From assembly GCA_020072845.1 (NCBI GenBank), contig JAIQGF010000003.1, positions 62,001 through 126,000 of the forward strand: a DNA stretch of 64,000 nucleotides. The letters are read 5' to 3'. The translations under genes and the position numbers were made by a program. This document shows positions 52,852 to 61,715 of the stretch, one piece after another; the first letter of the stretch is position 1; the number at the start of each line of letters is the position of its first letter. A model generated the notes under the pieces. That model did no database searches. It worked only from the letters and a program-made list of their open reading frames with translations, and was not told where the DNA came from. This stretch comes from Terriglobia bacterium (GTDB lineage Bacteria > Acidobacteriota > Terriglobia > Terriglobales > Acidobacteriaceae).

Positions 52852-54198
52852 ATGAAGCGCGTTGTCATCCTCGGTGCAGCCGGCCGCGATTTTCACGATT
52901 TCAACACCCTGTTCCGCAACAATCCCGAGTACCAGGTGGTGGCTTTTACCGCCACCCAGATCCCCGACATCGCCGGACGCCGCTACCCGGCCGAACTTGC
53001 CGGGCCGCTCTATCCGGACGGCATTCCCATCGTGGAGGAAAAGGAACTCGAGTCCCTGGTCGCCGATCGCGCCATCGACATCGTGGTTTTTTCCTACAGC
53101 GACATCGCGCACAGCGCGCTCATGCACGTGGCATCGCGCGCGCTCGCTGCCGGCGCCGACTTCTGGCTGCCCGGCGGACGCCATACCGAGCTGAAGGCCA
53201 ACGTTCCGGTCATCTCCGTCTGCGCCGTGCGCACCGGATGCGGCAAGAGTCCGGTGGCGCGCCGCGTTCTCGCCGAATTGCGCAACCTCGGCTGGAACCC
53301 CGTCGTCGTACGCCATCCCATGCCCTACGGCGACCTTGCCCGCCAGGCGGTGCAGCGCTTCGCCACCCTCGACGACCTGCAGCGCAACGAATGTACGATC
53401 GAAGAGTGTGAGGAATACGAGCCGCACCTGGTTCACGGCACCGTGGTGTATGCCGGCGTCGACTACGAGGCCATTCTCCGCCGCGCCGAGAAGGAAGCCG
53501 ACCTGGTGCTTTGGGACGGCGGCAACAACGACACGCCCTTCTTCCACTCCGACCTCGAGATCGTGGTCGCTGACCCGCTTCGCGCCGGTCACGAAATGAG
53601 CTACTTTCCGGGCGAGGTCAATCTCCGCCGCGCCCAGGTCGTCGTCATCAACAAGGTCAACACCGCGCCGGCGCCGGCGGTGGAAATCGTCCGGAAGAAC
53701 ATTAGCCTCGCCAATCCCAACGCCACCGTCATTGAGGCCGCCTGCCGCGTCTCGGTGGACAATCCCGACGCCATCAAGGGCAAGTACGTGCTCGTCGTCG
53801 AGGACGGCCCCACCCTCACCCACGGCGAGATGCCCTATGGCGCGGGCGTCGTCGCCTCAGGCCAGTACTGGGCGGCGCAGCGCGTGGATCCGCGCCCGCA
53901 CGCCGTCGGATCCATTCGCCAGACATTCGAAAAATATCCGCACCTGCACGACCTGCTGCCCGCCATGGGTTACAGCGAAGCGCAGCGGCACGAACTGGAG
54001 GAGACCATCAACCGTACGCCGTGCGACGTGGTGGTGCTGGCGACGCCCGTGGACCTGCGACGCATCCTGCACCTGAACAAGCCCTGCGTGCGCGTGGGAT
54101 ACGAGGTCGAAGAGCTTACCAAGCCGAACCTGGCGGATGTCCTTTCCGACTTCACCACCCAGCACCAGGAGCAGTGCGCCGCCACGGCGGCGCATTGA
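52852..54198 (+). CDS. COG2403-type GTPase / cyclic 2,3-diphosphoglycerate synthetase-like protein
   Basis: A 448-residue protein related to the cyclic 2,3-diphosphoglycerate synthetase of thermophilic methanogens. Bacterial members have no proven function. The N-terminal Rossmann-like part is VVILGAAGRDFHDFNTLFRN. A P-loop variant RTGCGKSPVARRVLAEL lies near residue 125, and LVLWDGGNNDTPFF near 215 would bind nucleotide and metal. A GGGGGAGGA ribosome site precedes the ATG. It leads a plus-strand set with ornithine carbamoyltransferase and ornithine aminotransferase, so a link to carbamoyl phosphate or arginine metabolism is likely. Making cyclic diphosphoglycerate is only a family-based guess. 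Confidence 0.78.
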   Translation: MKRVVILGAAGRDFHDFNTLFRNNPEYQVVAFTATQIPDIAGRRYPAELAGPLYPDGIPIVEEKELESLVADRAIDIVVFSYSDIAHSALMHVASRALAAGADFWLPGGRHTELKANVPVISVCAVRTGCGKSPVARRVLAELRNLGWNPVVVRHPMPYGDLARQAVQRFATLDDLQRNECTIEECEEYEPHLVHGTVVYAGVDYEAILRRAEKEADLVLWDGGNNDTPFFHSDLEIVVADPLRAGHEMSYFPGEVNLRRAQVVVINKVNTAPAPAVEIVRKNISLANPNATVIEAACRVSVDNPDAIKGKYVLVVEDGPTLTHGEMPYGAGVVASGQYWAAQRVDPRPHAVGSIRQTFEKYPHLHDLLPAMGYSEAQRHELEETINRTPCDVVVLATPVDLRRILHLNKPCVRVGYEVEELTKPNLADVLSDFTTQHQEQCAATAAH

Positions 54199-54200
54199 TC

Positions 54201-54300
54201 GGATTGGGTGATTGAGTGATTTAGCGATTGAGTGATTTAGGGATTGAGGCGTTTACCGACGAGGCACTCAATCACTAAATCACAAATCACTAAATCACCA
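54201..54300. repeat. Octamer microsatellite with inverted arms
   Basis: Left arm 54201-54247 repeats GATTNAGN with an eight-base period. Right arm 54264-54300 carries the reverse complement type (AATCACTAAATCACC-like). The arms can pair imperfectly. It fills most of the gap before argF. Confidence 0.8.
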
Positions 54301-54322
54301 AATTGCCGGAAGGCAGGACAAC

Positions 54323-55300
54323 ATGACTCCTATTGCTAAGGATTTCCTCTCCATCCGCGATTTCACGCCCTTCCAAATTCGCGAACTCCTCGACCTTGCC
54401 GCCGACATCAAGGCCAGCCCGAAAACCTATGCGGAAAGTTTGAAGGGCAAGGCCCTGGCCATGATCTTCGAGAAGCCCTCACTGCGAACGCGAGTGACGT
54501 TTGATGTCGGCATCCATCAGCTCGGCGGTTTTTCCGTCTATCTATCGCCAGCGGAGATCAGCCTCGGCAAGCGCGAGTCGGTGCACGACATCGCCAGGAA
54601 TCTCGAACGCATGGTGCAGGGCATCATGATCCGCACCTTTGCGCACGAGATCGTCGAGCGCATGGCCGAATACGCCGCCATTCCCGTCATCAACGGCCTC
54701 ACCGACTTCAGCCATCCCTGCCAGGCCATGGCCGACTACCTCACCATCCGCGAAGTCAAAGGCCGCATCTCCGGCCTGAAGATCGCCTATGTCGGTGATG
54801 GCAACAATGTCGCGCATTCTTTGATGTTCGCCGGTGCGCAACTCGGCGCGCGCGTCTGGATCGCAACCCCTGCCGATTATGAACCCAGCGCCCAGGCGGA
54901 GACATGGGCGCGCGAGCGCGGCGCGCAGACCGGCGCCACCCTCACCCTGACCAACGATCCCGTCGAAGCCGCTTTTGATGCGGACGTTATCTACACCGAC
55001 GTCTGGGCCAGCATGGGCCAGGAAGCCGAGGCCGAAAAACGTGACCGTATCTTCCGTCCGTTCCAGGTCAATTCCGAGCTGTTTGCCAACGCCAAGCGCG
55101 ACGCCATCTTCCTCCACTGCCTGCCCGCGCATCGTGGCTGCGAGGTGACCGACGAGGTCATGGACTCGCCCAATTCCGTCGTCTTCCAGCAAGCCGAAAA
55201 CCGGCTCCACGTCCAAAAGGCAATCATGCTGGAACTGATGAAGGGTGAAGTCGTCCTTCGCCCGCACAGAGTGGTTGCCGAACATCCGGTACACGCATAG
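54323..55300 (+). CDS. argF: Ornithine carbamoyltransferase
   Basis: A 325-residue enzyme that makes citrulline from ornithine and carbamoyl phosphate, or runs in reverse in arginine breakdown. The carbamoyl-phosphate loop is FEKPSLRTRVTFD near residue 50. HPCQ lies in FSHPCQAMAD near 133, and the ornithine-binding HCLPAHRG near 265. The lack of other arginine biosynthesis genes here, and rocD 9 bases downstream, suggest a catabolic role, but anabolic use is possible. An AGGCAGG site precedes the ATG. Confidence 0.93.
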   Translation: MTPIAKDFLSIRDFTPFQIRELLDLAADIKASPKTYAESLKGKALAMIFEKPSLRTRVTFDVGIHQLGGFSVYLSPAEISLGKRESVHDIARNLERMVQGIMIRTFAHEIVERMAEYAAIPVINGLTDFSHPCQAMADYLTIREVKGRISGLKIAYVGDGNNVAHSLMFAGAQLGARVWIATPADYEPSAQAETWARERGAQTGATLTLTNDPVEAAFDADVIYTDVWASMGQEAEAEKRDRIFRPFQVNSELFANAKRDAIFLHCLPAHRGCEVTDEVMDSPNSVVFQQAENRLHVQKAIMLELMKGEVVLRPHRVVAEHPVHA

Positions 55301-55309
55301 GGAGCTGAA

Positions 55310-56521
55310 ATGCCGACCCTGACAGAACAGAATCTCGCGCACGAACTGATTGACCTTGAGAATCAATACGGAGCTAGCAATTACCGTCCTCTCGATGTTG
55401 TCATTCACAAAGCCGAAGGCGTCTGGGTGTACGACGTCGAAGGGAAACGCTATCTCGACTGCCTGGCGTCGTATTCAGCGGTAAACCAGGGCCACTGCCA
55501 TCCCCGCATCCTGGAAACCCTGATCGAGCAGGCCCACAAAGTCACGCTCACTTCGCGCGCCTTCCGCAACGATCAGCTTCCGCTGCTGTATCGCGACCTG
55601 CACGCGCTCACCGGCTTTGACATGGCGCTACCCATGAACACCGGCGCGGAAGCCGTCGAGACCGCCATCAAAGCCGCGCGCAAGTGGGGCTACACCGTCA
55701 AGGGCATCCCCGATGGCCAGGCCGAAATCATCGTCTGCGCCAACAATTTTCACGGCCGCACCACCACCATCGTGGGCTTCTCCAGCGACGAGCAGTACCG
55801 CCGCGGATTCGGCCCGTTTACGCCCGGGTTCAAGATCATTCCATTCGGCGATGCGCACGCCTTGCAAGCGGCCATCACGCCCCACACCTGCGCGTTCCTG
55901 GTCGAGCCCATCCAGGGCGAGGCCGGCATCATCATTCCGCCGGACGGCTTCCTGCGCGACGCGGCGCGGCTCTGCCGCCTCAATCGCGTTCTCCTGATGT
56001 GCGACGAAATCCAGTCCGGTCTCGGCCGCACCGGCAAGCTCTTCGCGTTCATGCACGACGGCATTACGCCCGACGTGCTCATCATCGGCAAGGCGCTCGC
56101 CGGCGGCTTCTATCCCGTTTCAGCCGTGCTTGCCGCGCGCGAAGTTCTCGGTGTCTTCCAGCCCGGCGACCACGGCAGTACCTTCGGCGGAAACCCGCTC
56201 GCTTGTGCCGTCGCCCGCACCGCGCTCCGTGTCCTGGTGGAGGAGAAACTGGTGGAGCGCTCCGCCGAACTGGGCGCCTACTTTCTGGAGCGCCTGAAAA
56301 CTCTCCGCAGCCCCGACATCCGGGAAGTCCGCGGACGGGGCCTGTGGATCGGGATCGAGCTGCTGAGTCCCGCGCGGCCCTACTGCGAGGCCCTGAAAGA
56401 GCAGGGAGTTCTCTGCAAGGAGACGCACGAGAAGGTCATCCGCCTGGCGCCGCCGCTGGTCATCACCCGCGACGAAATCGACTGGGCCTTCGCCCGCATC
56501 AAAAAGGTGATCGAGCACTGA
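55310..56521 (+). CDS. rocD: Ornithine--oxo-acid transaminase
   Basis: A 403-residue PLP-dependent class III aminotransferase converting ornithine to glutamate semialdehyde. It contains the ornithine aminotransferase-like N terminus [22 protein letters not shown] and [13 protein letters not shown]. The [13 protein letters not shown] segment lies near residue 105, [15 protein letters not shown] near 230, and the PLP lysine in [16 protein letters not shown] near 262. Length and the GGFYPVSAV form favour RocD over ArgD. It lies 9 bases after argF with a GGAG site. Confidence 0.9.
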   Translation: MPTLTEQNLAHELIDLENQYGASNYRPLDVVIHKAEGVWVYDVEGKRYLDCLASYSAVNQGHCHPRILETLIEQAHKVTLTSRAFRNDQLPLLYRDLHALTGFDMALPMNTGAEAVETAIKAARKWGYTVKGIPDGQAEIIVCANNFHGRTTTIVGFSSDEQYRRGFGPFTPGFKIIPFGDAHALQAAITPHTCAFLVEPIQGEAGIIIPPDGFLRDAARLCRLNRVLLMCDEIQSGLGRTGKLFAFMHDGITPDVLIIGKALAGGFYPVSAVLAAREVLGVFQPGDHGSTFGGNPLACAVARTALRVLVEEKLVERSAELGAYFLERLKTLRSPDIREVRGRGLWIGIELLSPARPYCEALKEQGVLCKETHEKVIRLAPPLVITRDEIDWAFARIKKVIEH

Positions 56522-56838
56522 TTCCGAGGCCACGGCGGCGCGGTAGCCGCCCACTCGAAGCGGGTGGCCTTGTCCCAGCTACCAGCGGCTCGGAGCCATT
56601 GGCTGGCGACTTCCGGCAGCCCGCGAAATATTTGTTTGCCACCAGGGTTAGCGGCGGCTAATCTGACTTATCCAGGCAACCGGACCCTCGATTTGGCAGC
56701 AACTTTGGAGGCCGGTGCGGCATCTATATGCAAGCAGCAGATCCGCACTGTTTCCCACGTCCCTAAAATTTACGAGGATGGCAGTCGGACCGGAACTCAT
56801 GGTTCCGCCGCGGGTCTCAGTACAAGAGGAGATTTGGA
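56522..56838. other. Intergenic region without a recognised element
   Basis: This stretch between rocD and the small omega-like gene holds no supported gene. A TAAAAT hexamer at 56764-56769 could be a -10 element, but no clear -35 is seen. The ribosome site GAGGAG of the next gene lies at the right end. Confidence 0.5.
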
Positions 56839-57057
56839 ATGAAGCGCTCGGATCTGGTATTCGAAGCTTTACACACCTTCCGGAACCGGTATATGCTTTG
56901 TCAGCTTGCCTCCAAGGCCACCCGCAGATTTCACCGGCCCAATACCCGCATCCAGGAAACCATGAACGAGGTATTGAACCGCATCGGGGTCGCCGACCGG
57001 GAGCAAGTCCTGGCGGAACCGGAAAAGGTTGCAGAAGCGCAGCGTCGGGCTGCATAA
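56839..57057 (+). CDS. Small protein resembling RNA polymerase omega subunit
   Basis: A 72-residue basic protein with a GAGGAG ribosome site seven bases before the ATG, so it is very likely translated. The segment NRYMLCQLASKATRRFHRPN near residues 16-35 resembles the core of the omega subunit (E. coli NRFDLVLVAARRARQM). The helical tail ITRIQETMNEVLNR-like and a C-terminal charged helix follow. It lies 77 bases before rho. Identification rests on this short similarity; it may be an unrelated conserved small protein. Confidence 0.5.
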   Translation: MKRSDLVFEALHTFRNRYMLCQLASKATRRFHRPNTRIQETMNEVLNRIGVADREQVLAEPEKVAEAQRRAA

Positions 57058-57134
57058 TAGTAGTTCCTAGAGCGCGCCTTCGTACCGCGCAGCACGTCTT
57101 CTGACCCCCCTTGAAAATCTCGCCGTAGGTGAAC

Positions 57135-58385
<1,251 letters not shown>

Positions 58386-58537
58386 ACGCGGCTCTCGGCT
58401 GTCGGCGCTCGGCTAAAGGCTCGGGCACCGGCTCGGGCCATTCGTTCAAAAACCCCGCAGCTGAGAAACGCGGACCAGCCCCGCCATGCTTCTTCCCCAA
58501 GCCAGCGGGCGGGAACAAGTCTGCTCAGCCAATTATT

Positions 58538-58556
58538 ATGGTAGAATCTCTACCAT
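58538..58556. promoter_or_regulatory. Operator overlapping the vapB start codon
   Basis: A perfect inverted repeat, ATGGTAGA and TCTACCAT around three bases, ends inside the ATG start codon. A further TACCATG occurs at 58564. A TAGAAT hexamer inside it could be the -10. VapB-type antitoxins repress such sites. Confidence 0.65.
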
Positions 58557-58818
58557 GATTACTACCATGGATCGGGCCGGACGGCTGGTCATCCCCAGCG
58601 AGATTCGCCGGGAAGCCGCACTCGAGCCGGGTACGCCTCTTGATGTCCGCTGGCATGACGGCAGAATCGAGATCGAGCAGCGGCCGCTGCCGATAAAGCT
58701 TGAGCGAAAGGGACGGTTGCTCGTTGCCCAAGCTGCAGTGAAGGTGCCACCGCTCCGGACGGAAACGGTGGAACGCACCCGGCATCAGCTCCGGGCCAGA
58801 AACCGTCCGCGGAAATGA
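58555..58818 (+). CDS. vapB: VapB/AbrB-type antitoxin
   Basis: An 87-residue antitoxin with an N-terminal SpoVT/AbrB swapped-hairpin DNA-binding domain: DRAGRLVIPSEIRREAALEPGTPLDVRWHDGRIEI (about residues 6-40). The C-terminal part would wrap the PIN toxin. The gene lacks a Shine-Dalgarno and its start codon lies in the operator palindrome, so the mRNA may be nearly leaderless. It overlaps vapC by four bases. Confidence 0.85.
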   Translation: MITTMDRAGRLVIPSEIRREAALEPGTPLDVRWHDGRIEIEQRPLPIKLERKGRLLVAQAAVKVPPLRTETVERTRHQLRARNRPRK

Positions 58819-59252
58819 GGCCCGTATTCGCTCTCGACACGAGCTGCATGATTGCGGCTGTATGCGGCTGGCACGAACATAATACGGCGGCCGTCGGGGA
58901 AATCGAGCGTCGGCTCGGGCGAGGCGAGCGGCTGGCGGTCTCGGCGCCGGCACTGATGGAGACCTATGCGGTGCTGACACGACTTCCCGCCCCCTACCGT
59001 TTATCCGCTGCCGAAGCATGGGCGTTAGTCGAGGCGAACTTCGTCGAGGGCCGTACCATCTTCGCTCTGGACAGCGCGGCTTATGTCGCCCACCTTCGCC
59101 AACTGGCGATGCAAGGTGTGGGTGGCGGCCGTACTTACGACGCGGTGATTGCCGCGTGCGCTCGCCAATCGAAAGCCACCACGTTGCTGACATTTAATCG
59201 GCGACATTTCGACCCGCCCCCGGAGGGGGTCACCGTCGTCGAACCGGCGTGA
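58815..59252 (+). CDS. vapC: VapC-type PIN-domain toxin
   Basis: A 145-residue PIN-domain ribonuclease. The acidic active site begins FALDTSCMIAAV (Asp8), with Glu in APALMETYAVL near 49 and Asp in GGRTYDAVIAACARQ near 107. TLLTFNRRHF closes the domain. The ATG overlaps the antitoxin stop, the classical vapBC order. It likely cleaves tRNA or rRNA when free. Confidence 0.88.
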   Translation: MRPVFALDTSCMIAAVCGWHEHNTAAVGEIERRLGRGERLAVSAPALMETYAVLTRLPAPYRLSAAEAWALVEANFVEGRTIFALDSAAYVAHLRQLAMQGVGGGRTYDAVIAACARQSKATTLLTFNRRHFDPPPEGVTVVEPA

Positions 59253-59280
59253 CACACTATCGAGGTTGCTCCACCCTTGT

Positions 59281-59299
59281 CGCTCCCGGGTTGGGAGCG
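59281..59299. terminator. Stem-loop downstream of vapC
   Basis: CGCTCCC and GGGAGCG with a five-base loop, 29 bases after the vapC stop. It is not followed by a T-run, so termination would need Rho or the hairpin is only a 3' stabiliser. Confidence 0.4.
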
Positions 59300-59484
59300 A
59301 GAGTGTGGGGGACCAGCAACGCCGAAACGACTGCCAGGAAAATTCGCGTTCCGCGATAATTCTCCGCCATGGCTTCACGTCCATCGCGCGAGATAGTAAC
59401 GCTTCAGGTTCCGCCGATGGACTTCGCGCTGCTTCCAGTCTAATTTTTCAGCAACAGCTAATTTCAGATCATGAAGGCAGCATC

Positions 59485-59796
59485 ATGACTACGGGCGTCG
59501 AACGCCGCAGGGCCCCGCGGCATTCAGTCTTCCTGCCGGTACACATGCCAACCAGCGGAACGGAAGAAATGTTCGGTGTTACCCGGGACGTCAGCTCCGG
59601 CGGCTTGTTCTTTTACACCGAATTAGAGTACTTGGAAGCGGGCAGCCGCATCGACTTCGTCTTCCAGTTTCCGACGCAAGTAGGCGGTCACTCCGCGACC
59701 ACGCGCTGCCGCGGCACCGTGATGCGCACCGAAGCCGCGAAAAATGCGCGCGGCATCGCCGTCCGCATCGACCGCATTTCCTTCGTGGACAGTTAG
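59485..59796 (+). CDS. PilZ-domain protein
   Basis: A 103-residue single PilZ domain. The cyclic-di-GMP motif is ERRRAPRHSV (RxxxR) near residues 6-15, and RDVSSGGLFF (D/NxSxxG) is near 34. The ATG at 59485 follows GAAGG at a seven-base distance. It probably acts as a c-di-GMP adaptor in the cytoplasm; partners are not adjacent. A GAF protein follows on the same strand. Confidence 0.85.
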   Translation: MTTGVERRRAPRHSVFLPVHMPTSGTEEMFGVTRDVSSGGLFFYTELEYLEAGSRIDFVFQFPTQVGGHSATTRCRGTVMRTEAAKNARGIAVRIDRISFVDS

Positions 59797-59879
59797 CTCG
59801 CCAGGTCATGGTCGTTGGTAATTTGTGCGTCCGGCCAGGCACGCTCACACTAGCAGTATTCAAGGTCCAAGAGGTTTGC

Positions 59880-60683
59880 ATGCAGCAGGTTACACTCCCG
59901 ACCGAACCCAATACGAGGTTAACCGTTCAGACCCGATCGCTGGCACATCGCAGGCCCGAACATCAGGCTGGAAACGTCGCCGAGATGCGCCCGAAGCAGG
60001 CGCCGGCGACCGATATTGAGGTCGCGGAGGGCTTCAACCTGGCAGCGAAATTCCTGTTGGCGACAACCCGCGCCAGCGGCGTGGCCGTCGCCATCCTCGA
60101 TGAAACCGGGCTTCACTGCCGGGCCAGCGCCGGGGAAGCGCCGCAGCCCGGTACCGCGATCCGCCTGGAGAACACCATTTCCGGAGAATGCATCCGCAGC
60201 GGAGCATCCTTCCACTGCGAAGACACACTGACCAAGTGCCCCAACGCGCTGCCGGCCAGATCCATCCTGCTATTACCGATCGTGTGGGGACGCAACACGC
60301 GCGGTCTGGTGGCGCTGTTCTCGCGACAGCCGCAGGCGTTCGGGCCGGCCAGCGTCGCGATTGCGCGCTCGGCCGCGGCGATGGTGGCGATCGCACTCAG
60401 TGCCTGGTCGCCCCAGCTTGACTGCCCCATCGACGGCCAGGTGCTGGAAGCCGATCTCGTTGAGCCCGCACCGCCGGCGCCCGCGCTGGCTGCTGCGCCG
60501 GCCGCTGCGCCGTCCAAGATTGCTGCGCCCGCGGTCCCAGGCGAAACTGATTCACCGCTTGCGCCCGAGTGGCACGGCCGGCTGAGTCCTAGCAAAGTGC
60601 TGTGCGGCCTGCCGTGCGCGAAATGCGGCTCGTATTTCGCCGCCACCGAGCCGCGCTGCCCGGTGTGCAAGGCGGCGCAGTAG
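59880..60683 (+). CDS. GAF-domain protein with C-terminal zinc-ribbon
   Basis: A 267-residue cytoplasmic protein. A GAF-like domain spans about residues 40-175 (ASGVAVAILDETGLHCRASAG and SILLLPIVWGRNTRGLVALF). A proline/alanine-rich linker follows. The end has two cysteine pairs, CAKCGSYF and CPVC (last 25 residues), a likely zinc ribbon. GAGG lies five bases before the ATG at 59880. It could sense a ligand or redox state. No output domain is recognised, so its signalling partner is unknown. Confidence 0.72.
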   Translation: MQQVTLPTEPNTRLTVQTRSLAHRRPEHQAGNVAEMRPKQAPATDIEVAEGFNLAAKFLLATTRASGVAVAILDETGLHCRASAGEAPQPGTAIRLENTISGECIRSGASFHCEDTLTKCPNALPARSILLLPIVWGRNTRGLVALFSRQPQAFGPASVAIARSAAAMVAIALSAWSPQLDCPIDGQVLEADLVEPAPPAPALAAAPAAAPSKIAAPAVPGETDSPLAPEWHGRLSPSKVLCGLPCAKCGSYFAATEPRCPVCKAAQ

Positions 60684-60760
60684 AAGCGGTAGACGCTTAC
60701 CCATTCCCTGTTAACACAGCCTCGCACGAGGCTGCCCGCCAAGACTTAGAAGCCTGCGTG

Positions 60761-61078
60761 CTACACCCCGGGCGTATGGGTGGCGGCGATTTCGTAGTGC
60801 TGCGACTTGGGGTCGCAGCGCGAGAGGTGTTTCTTCCGCTCCTCGGGGATGACAGCAGTTTCGTAGTCGGGGCCGGCGACGGCGCGAATGGCGTCAATGG
60901 AATCCCACAGCATGATGGTGACGAACTCGATTTCGGCGCCGGCGTTTCTGCGCAGCAAGTAACTTCCTCTATAACCTCTTACTTTGCCGATGCCCGGCAG
61001 AAGTTCCGGTTTCAACATGGACTCATAGGCCTCGGCGTGCTCAGGCCTGGTGTAACCGTGCCAGATCCTTGCGATCAT
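60761..61078 (-). CDS. ABM-type monooxygenase-like protein
   Basis: A 105-residue protein with the antibiotic-biosynthesis-monooxygenase fold: ARIWHGYTRPEHAEAYESML at the start, then GYRGSYLLRR and EFVTIMLWDSIDAIRAVAG. This is a dimeric alpha-beta barrel family that includes haem-degrading and quinol-oxidising enzymes, as well as proteins of unknown role. The start at ATG 61078 follows GGAGC; longer in-frame starts lie upstream but overlap the terminator of the next gene. Confidence 0.75.
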   Translation of the reverse strand: MIARIWHGYTRPEHAEAYESMLKPELLPGIGKVRGYRGSYLLRRNAGAEIEFVTIMLWDSIDAIRAVAGPDYETAVIPEERKKHLSRCDPKSQHYEIAATHTPGV

Positions 61079-61095
61079 GATGGTAGCTCCGCGGT

Positions 61096-61128
61096 AGAAA
61101 AAGGCCGGCAGGATGCTGCTGCCGGCCT
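61096..61128 (-). terminator. Rho-independent terminator of the 61176 gene
   Basis: On the minus strand the ten-base stem AGGCCGGCAG/CTGCCGGCCT with a seven-base loop is followed by TTTTTC. It ends transcription of the small secreted-protein gene. Confidence 0.8.
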
Positions 61129-61175
61129 GAGAGGAAAGGGACAAGGAGATTCCTGAGATCAGCTCAGTGTTTCAT

Positions 61176-61520
61176 CTAGTCCTTCTTCTTGCTGTCGCCG
61201 GTGTTCATGGACAGGGACATGACGTGCGCTTCGCCCTTGTCGGGATAGAAATGGGCGTTCAGCTTGACATGGTGTCCCTCGTGTCCCTTCACGGCTTCGG
61301 GGTTCACGAGTTTCCAGCTCTTCTTGTCCTTGTCGCTGGTGAAGGTCTTGCCATCCTTGCCGATGGTGCCTACGACGTCCTTGGCCGCCGGGCCCGCGCT
61401 GGTCTTGGCCGAGCTGTCCTTTTTGCCGGTGCTTTCCTGCTTGTCCGAACCGTACTGGGCGAGGGCAGACAGGGAAATCAGGACTACAAGCGCGAGCAGA
61501 GCCACCGATAGTTTCTTCAT
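61176..61520 (-). CDS. Small secreted protein, DUF5818-like
   Basis: A 114-residue exported protein. The signal peptide MKKLSVALLALVVLISLSALA covers residues 1-21. The mature part is lysine-rich, with VVGTIGKDGKTFTSDKDKKS and GHEGHHVKLNAHFYPDKGE, then HVMSLSM. This resembles a small acidobacterial family that I recall as DUF5818 (from memory). The second of two ATGs (61520) is chosen because AGGAGG stands six bases before it, directly abutting the first ATG. The role is unknown. Confidence 0.75.
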   Translation of the reverse strand: MKKLSVALLALVVLISLSALAQYGSDKQESTGKKDSSAKTSAGPAAKDVVGTIGKDGKTFTSDKDKKSWKLVNPEAVKGHEGHHVKLNAHFYPDKGEAHVMSLSMNTGDSKKKD

Positions 61521-61663
61521 TGCCATCCTCCTGTGTCGTTTGTCCCTTTGGTGGGCGCGAGCCATTGTAGGTGTCGGGCGTGGGGAATGACAAGGGAAAG
61601 GGACGTGTGGAGACCAGGGGAACTTGATAATTGAAGTTTGAGATTGCGGAGGAAAATACAAAG

Positions 61664-61698
61664 ATCCTGCGTGGGCGAGCACCGCGCCCACGCAGGAT
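61664..61698 (-). terminator. Perfect 14-bp hairpin after the M48 protease gene
   Basis: The arms 61664-61677 and 61685-61698 pair perfectly around seven bases. On the minus strand the hairpin is followed by CTTTGTATTTT, a moderately T-rich tail, 18 bases after the protease stop. It may terminate the protease transcript; its strength and symmetry also fit a REP-like element. Confidence 0.65.
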
Positions 61699-61715
61699 GA
61701 CACTACGTTCAGGAG

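Noticed and set aside
54201-54300. Repeat arms as an rho-independent terminator
   Set aside because: The stem would be AT-rich and imperfect and lacks a T-run after it.
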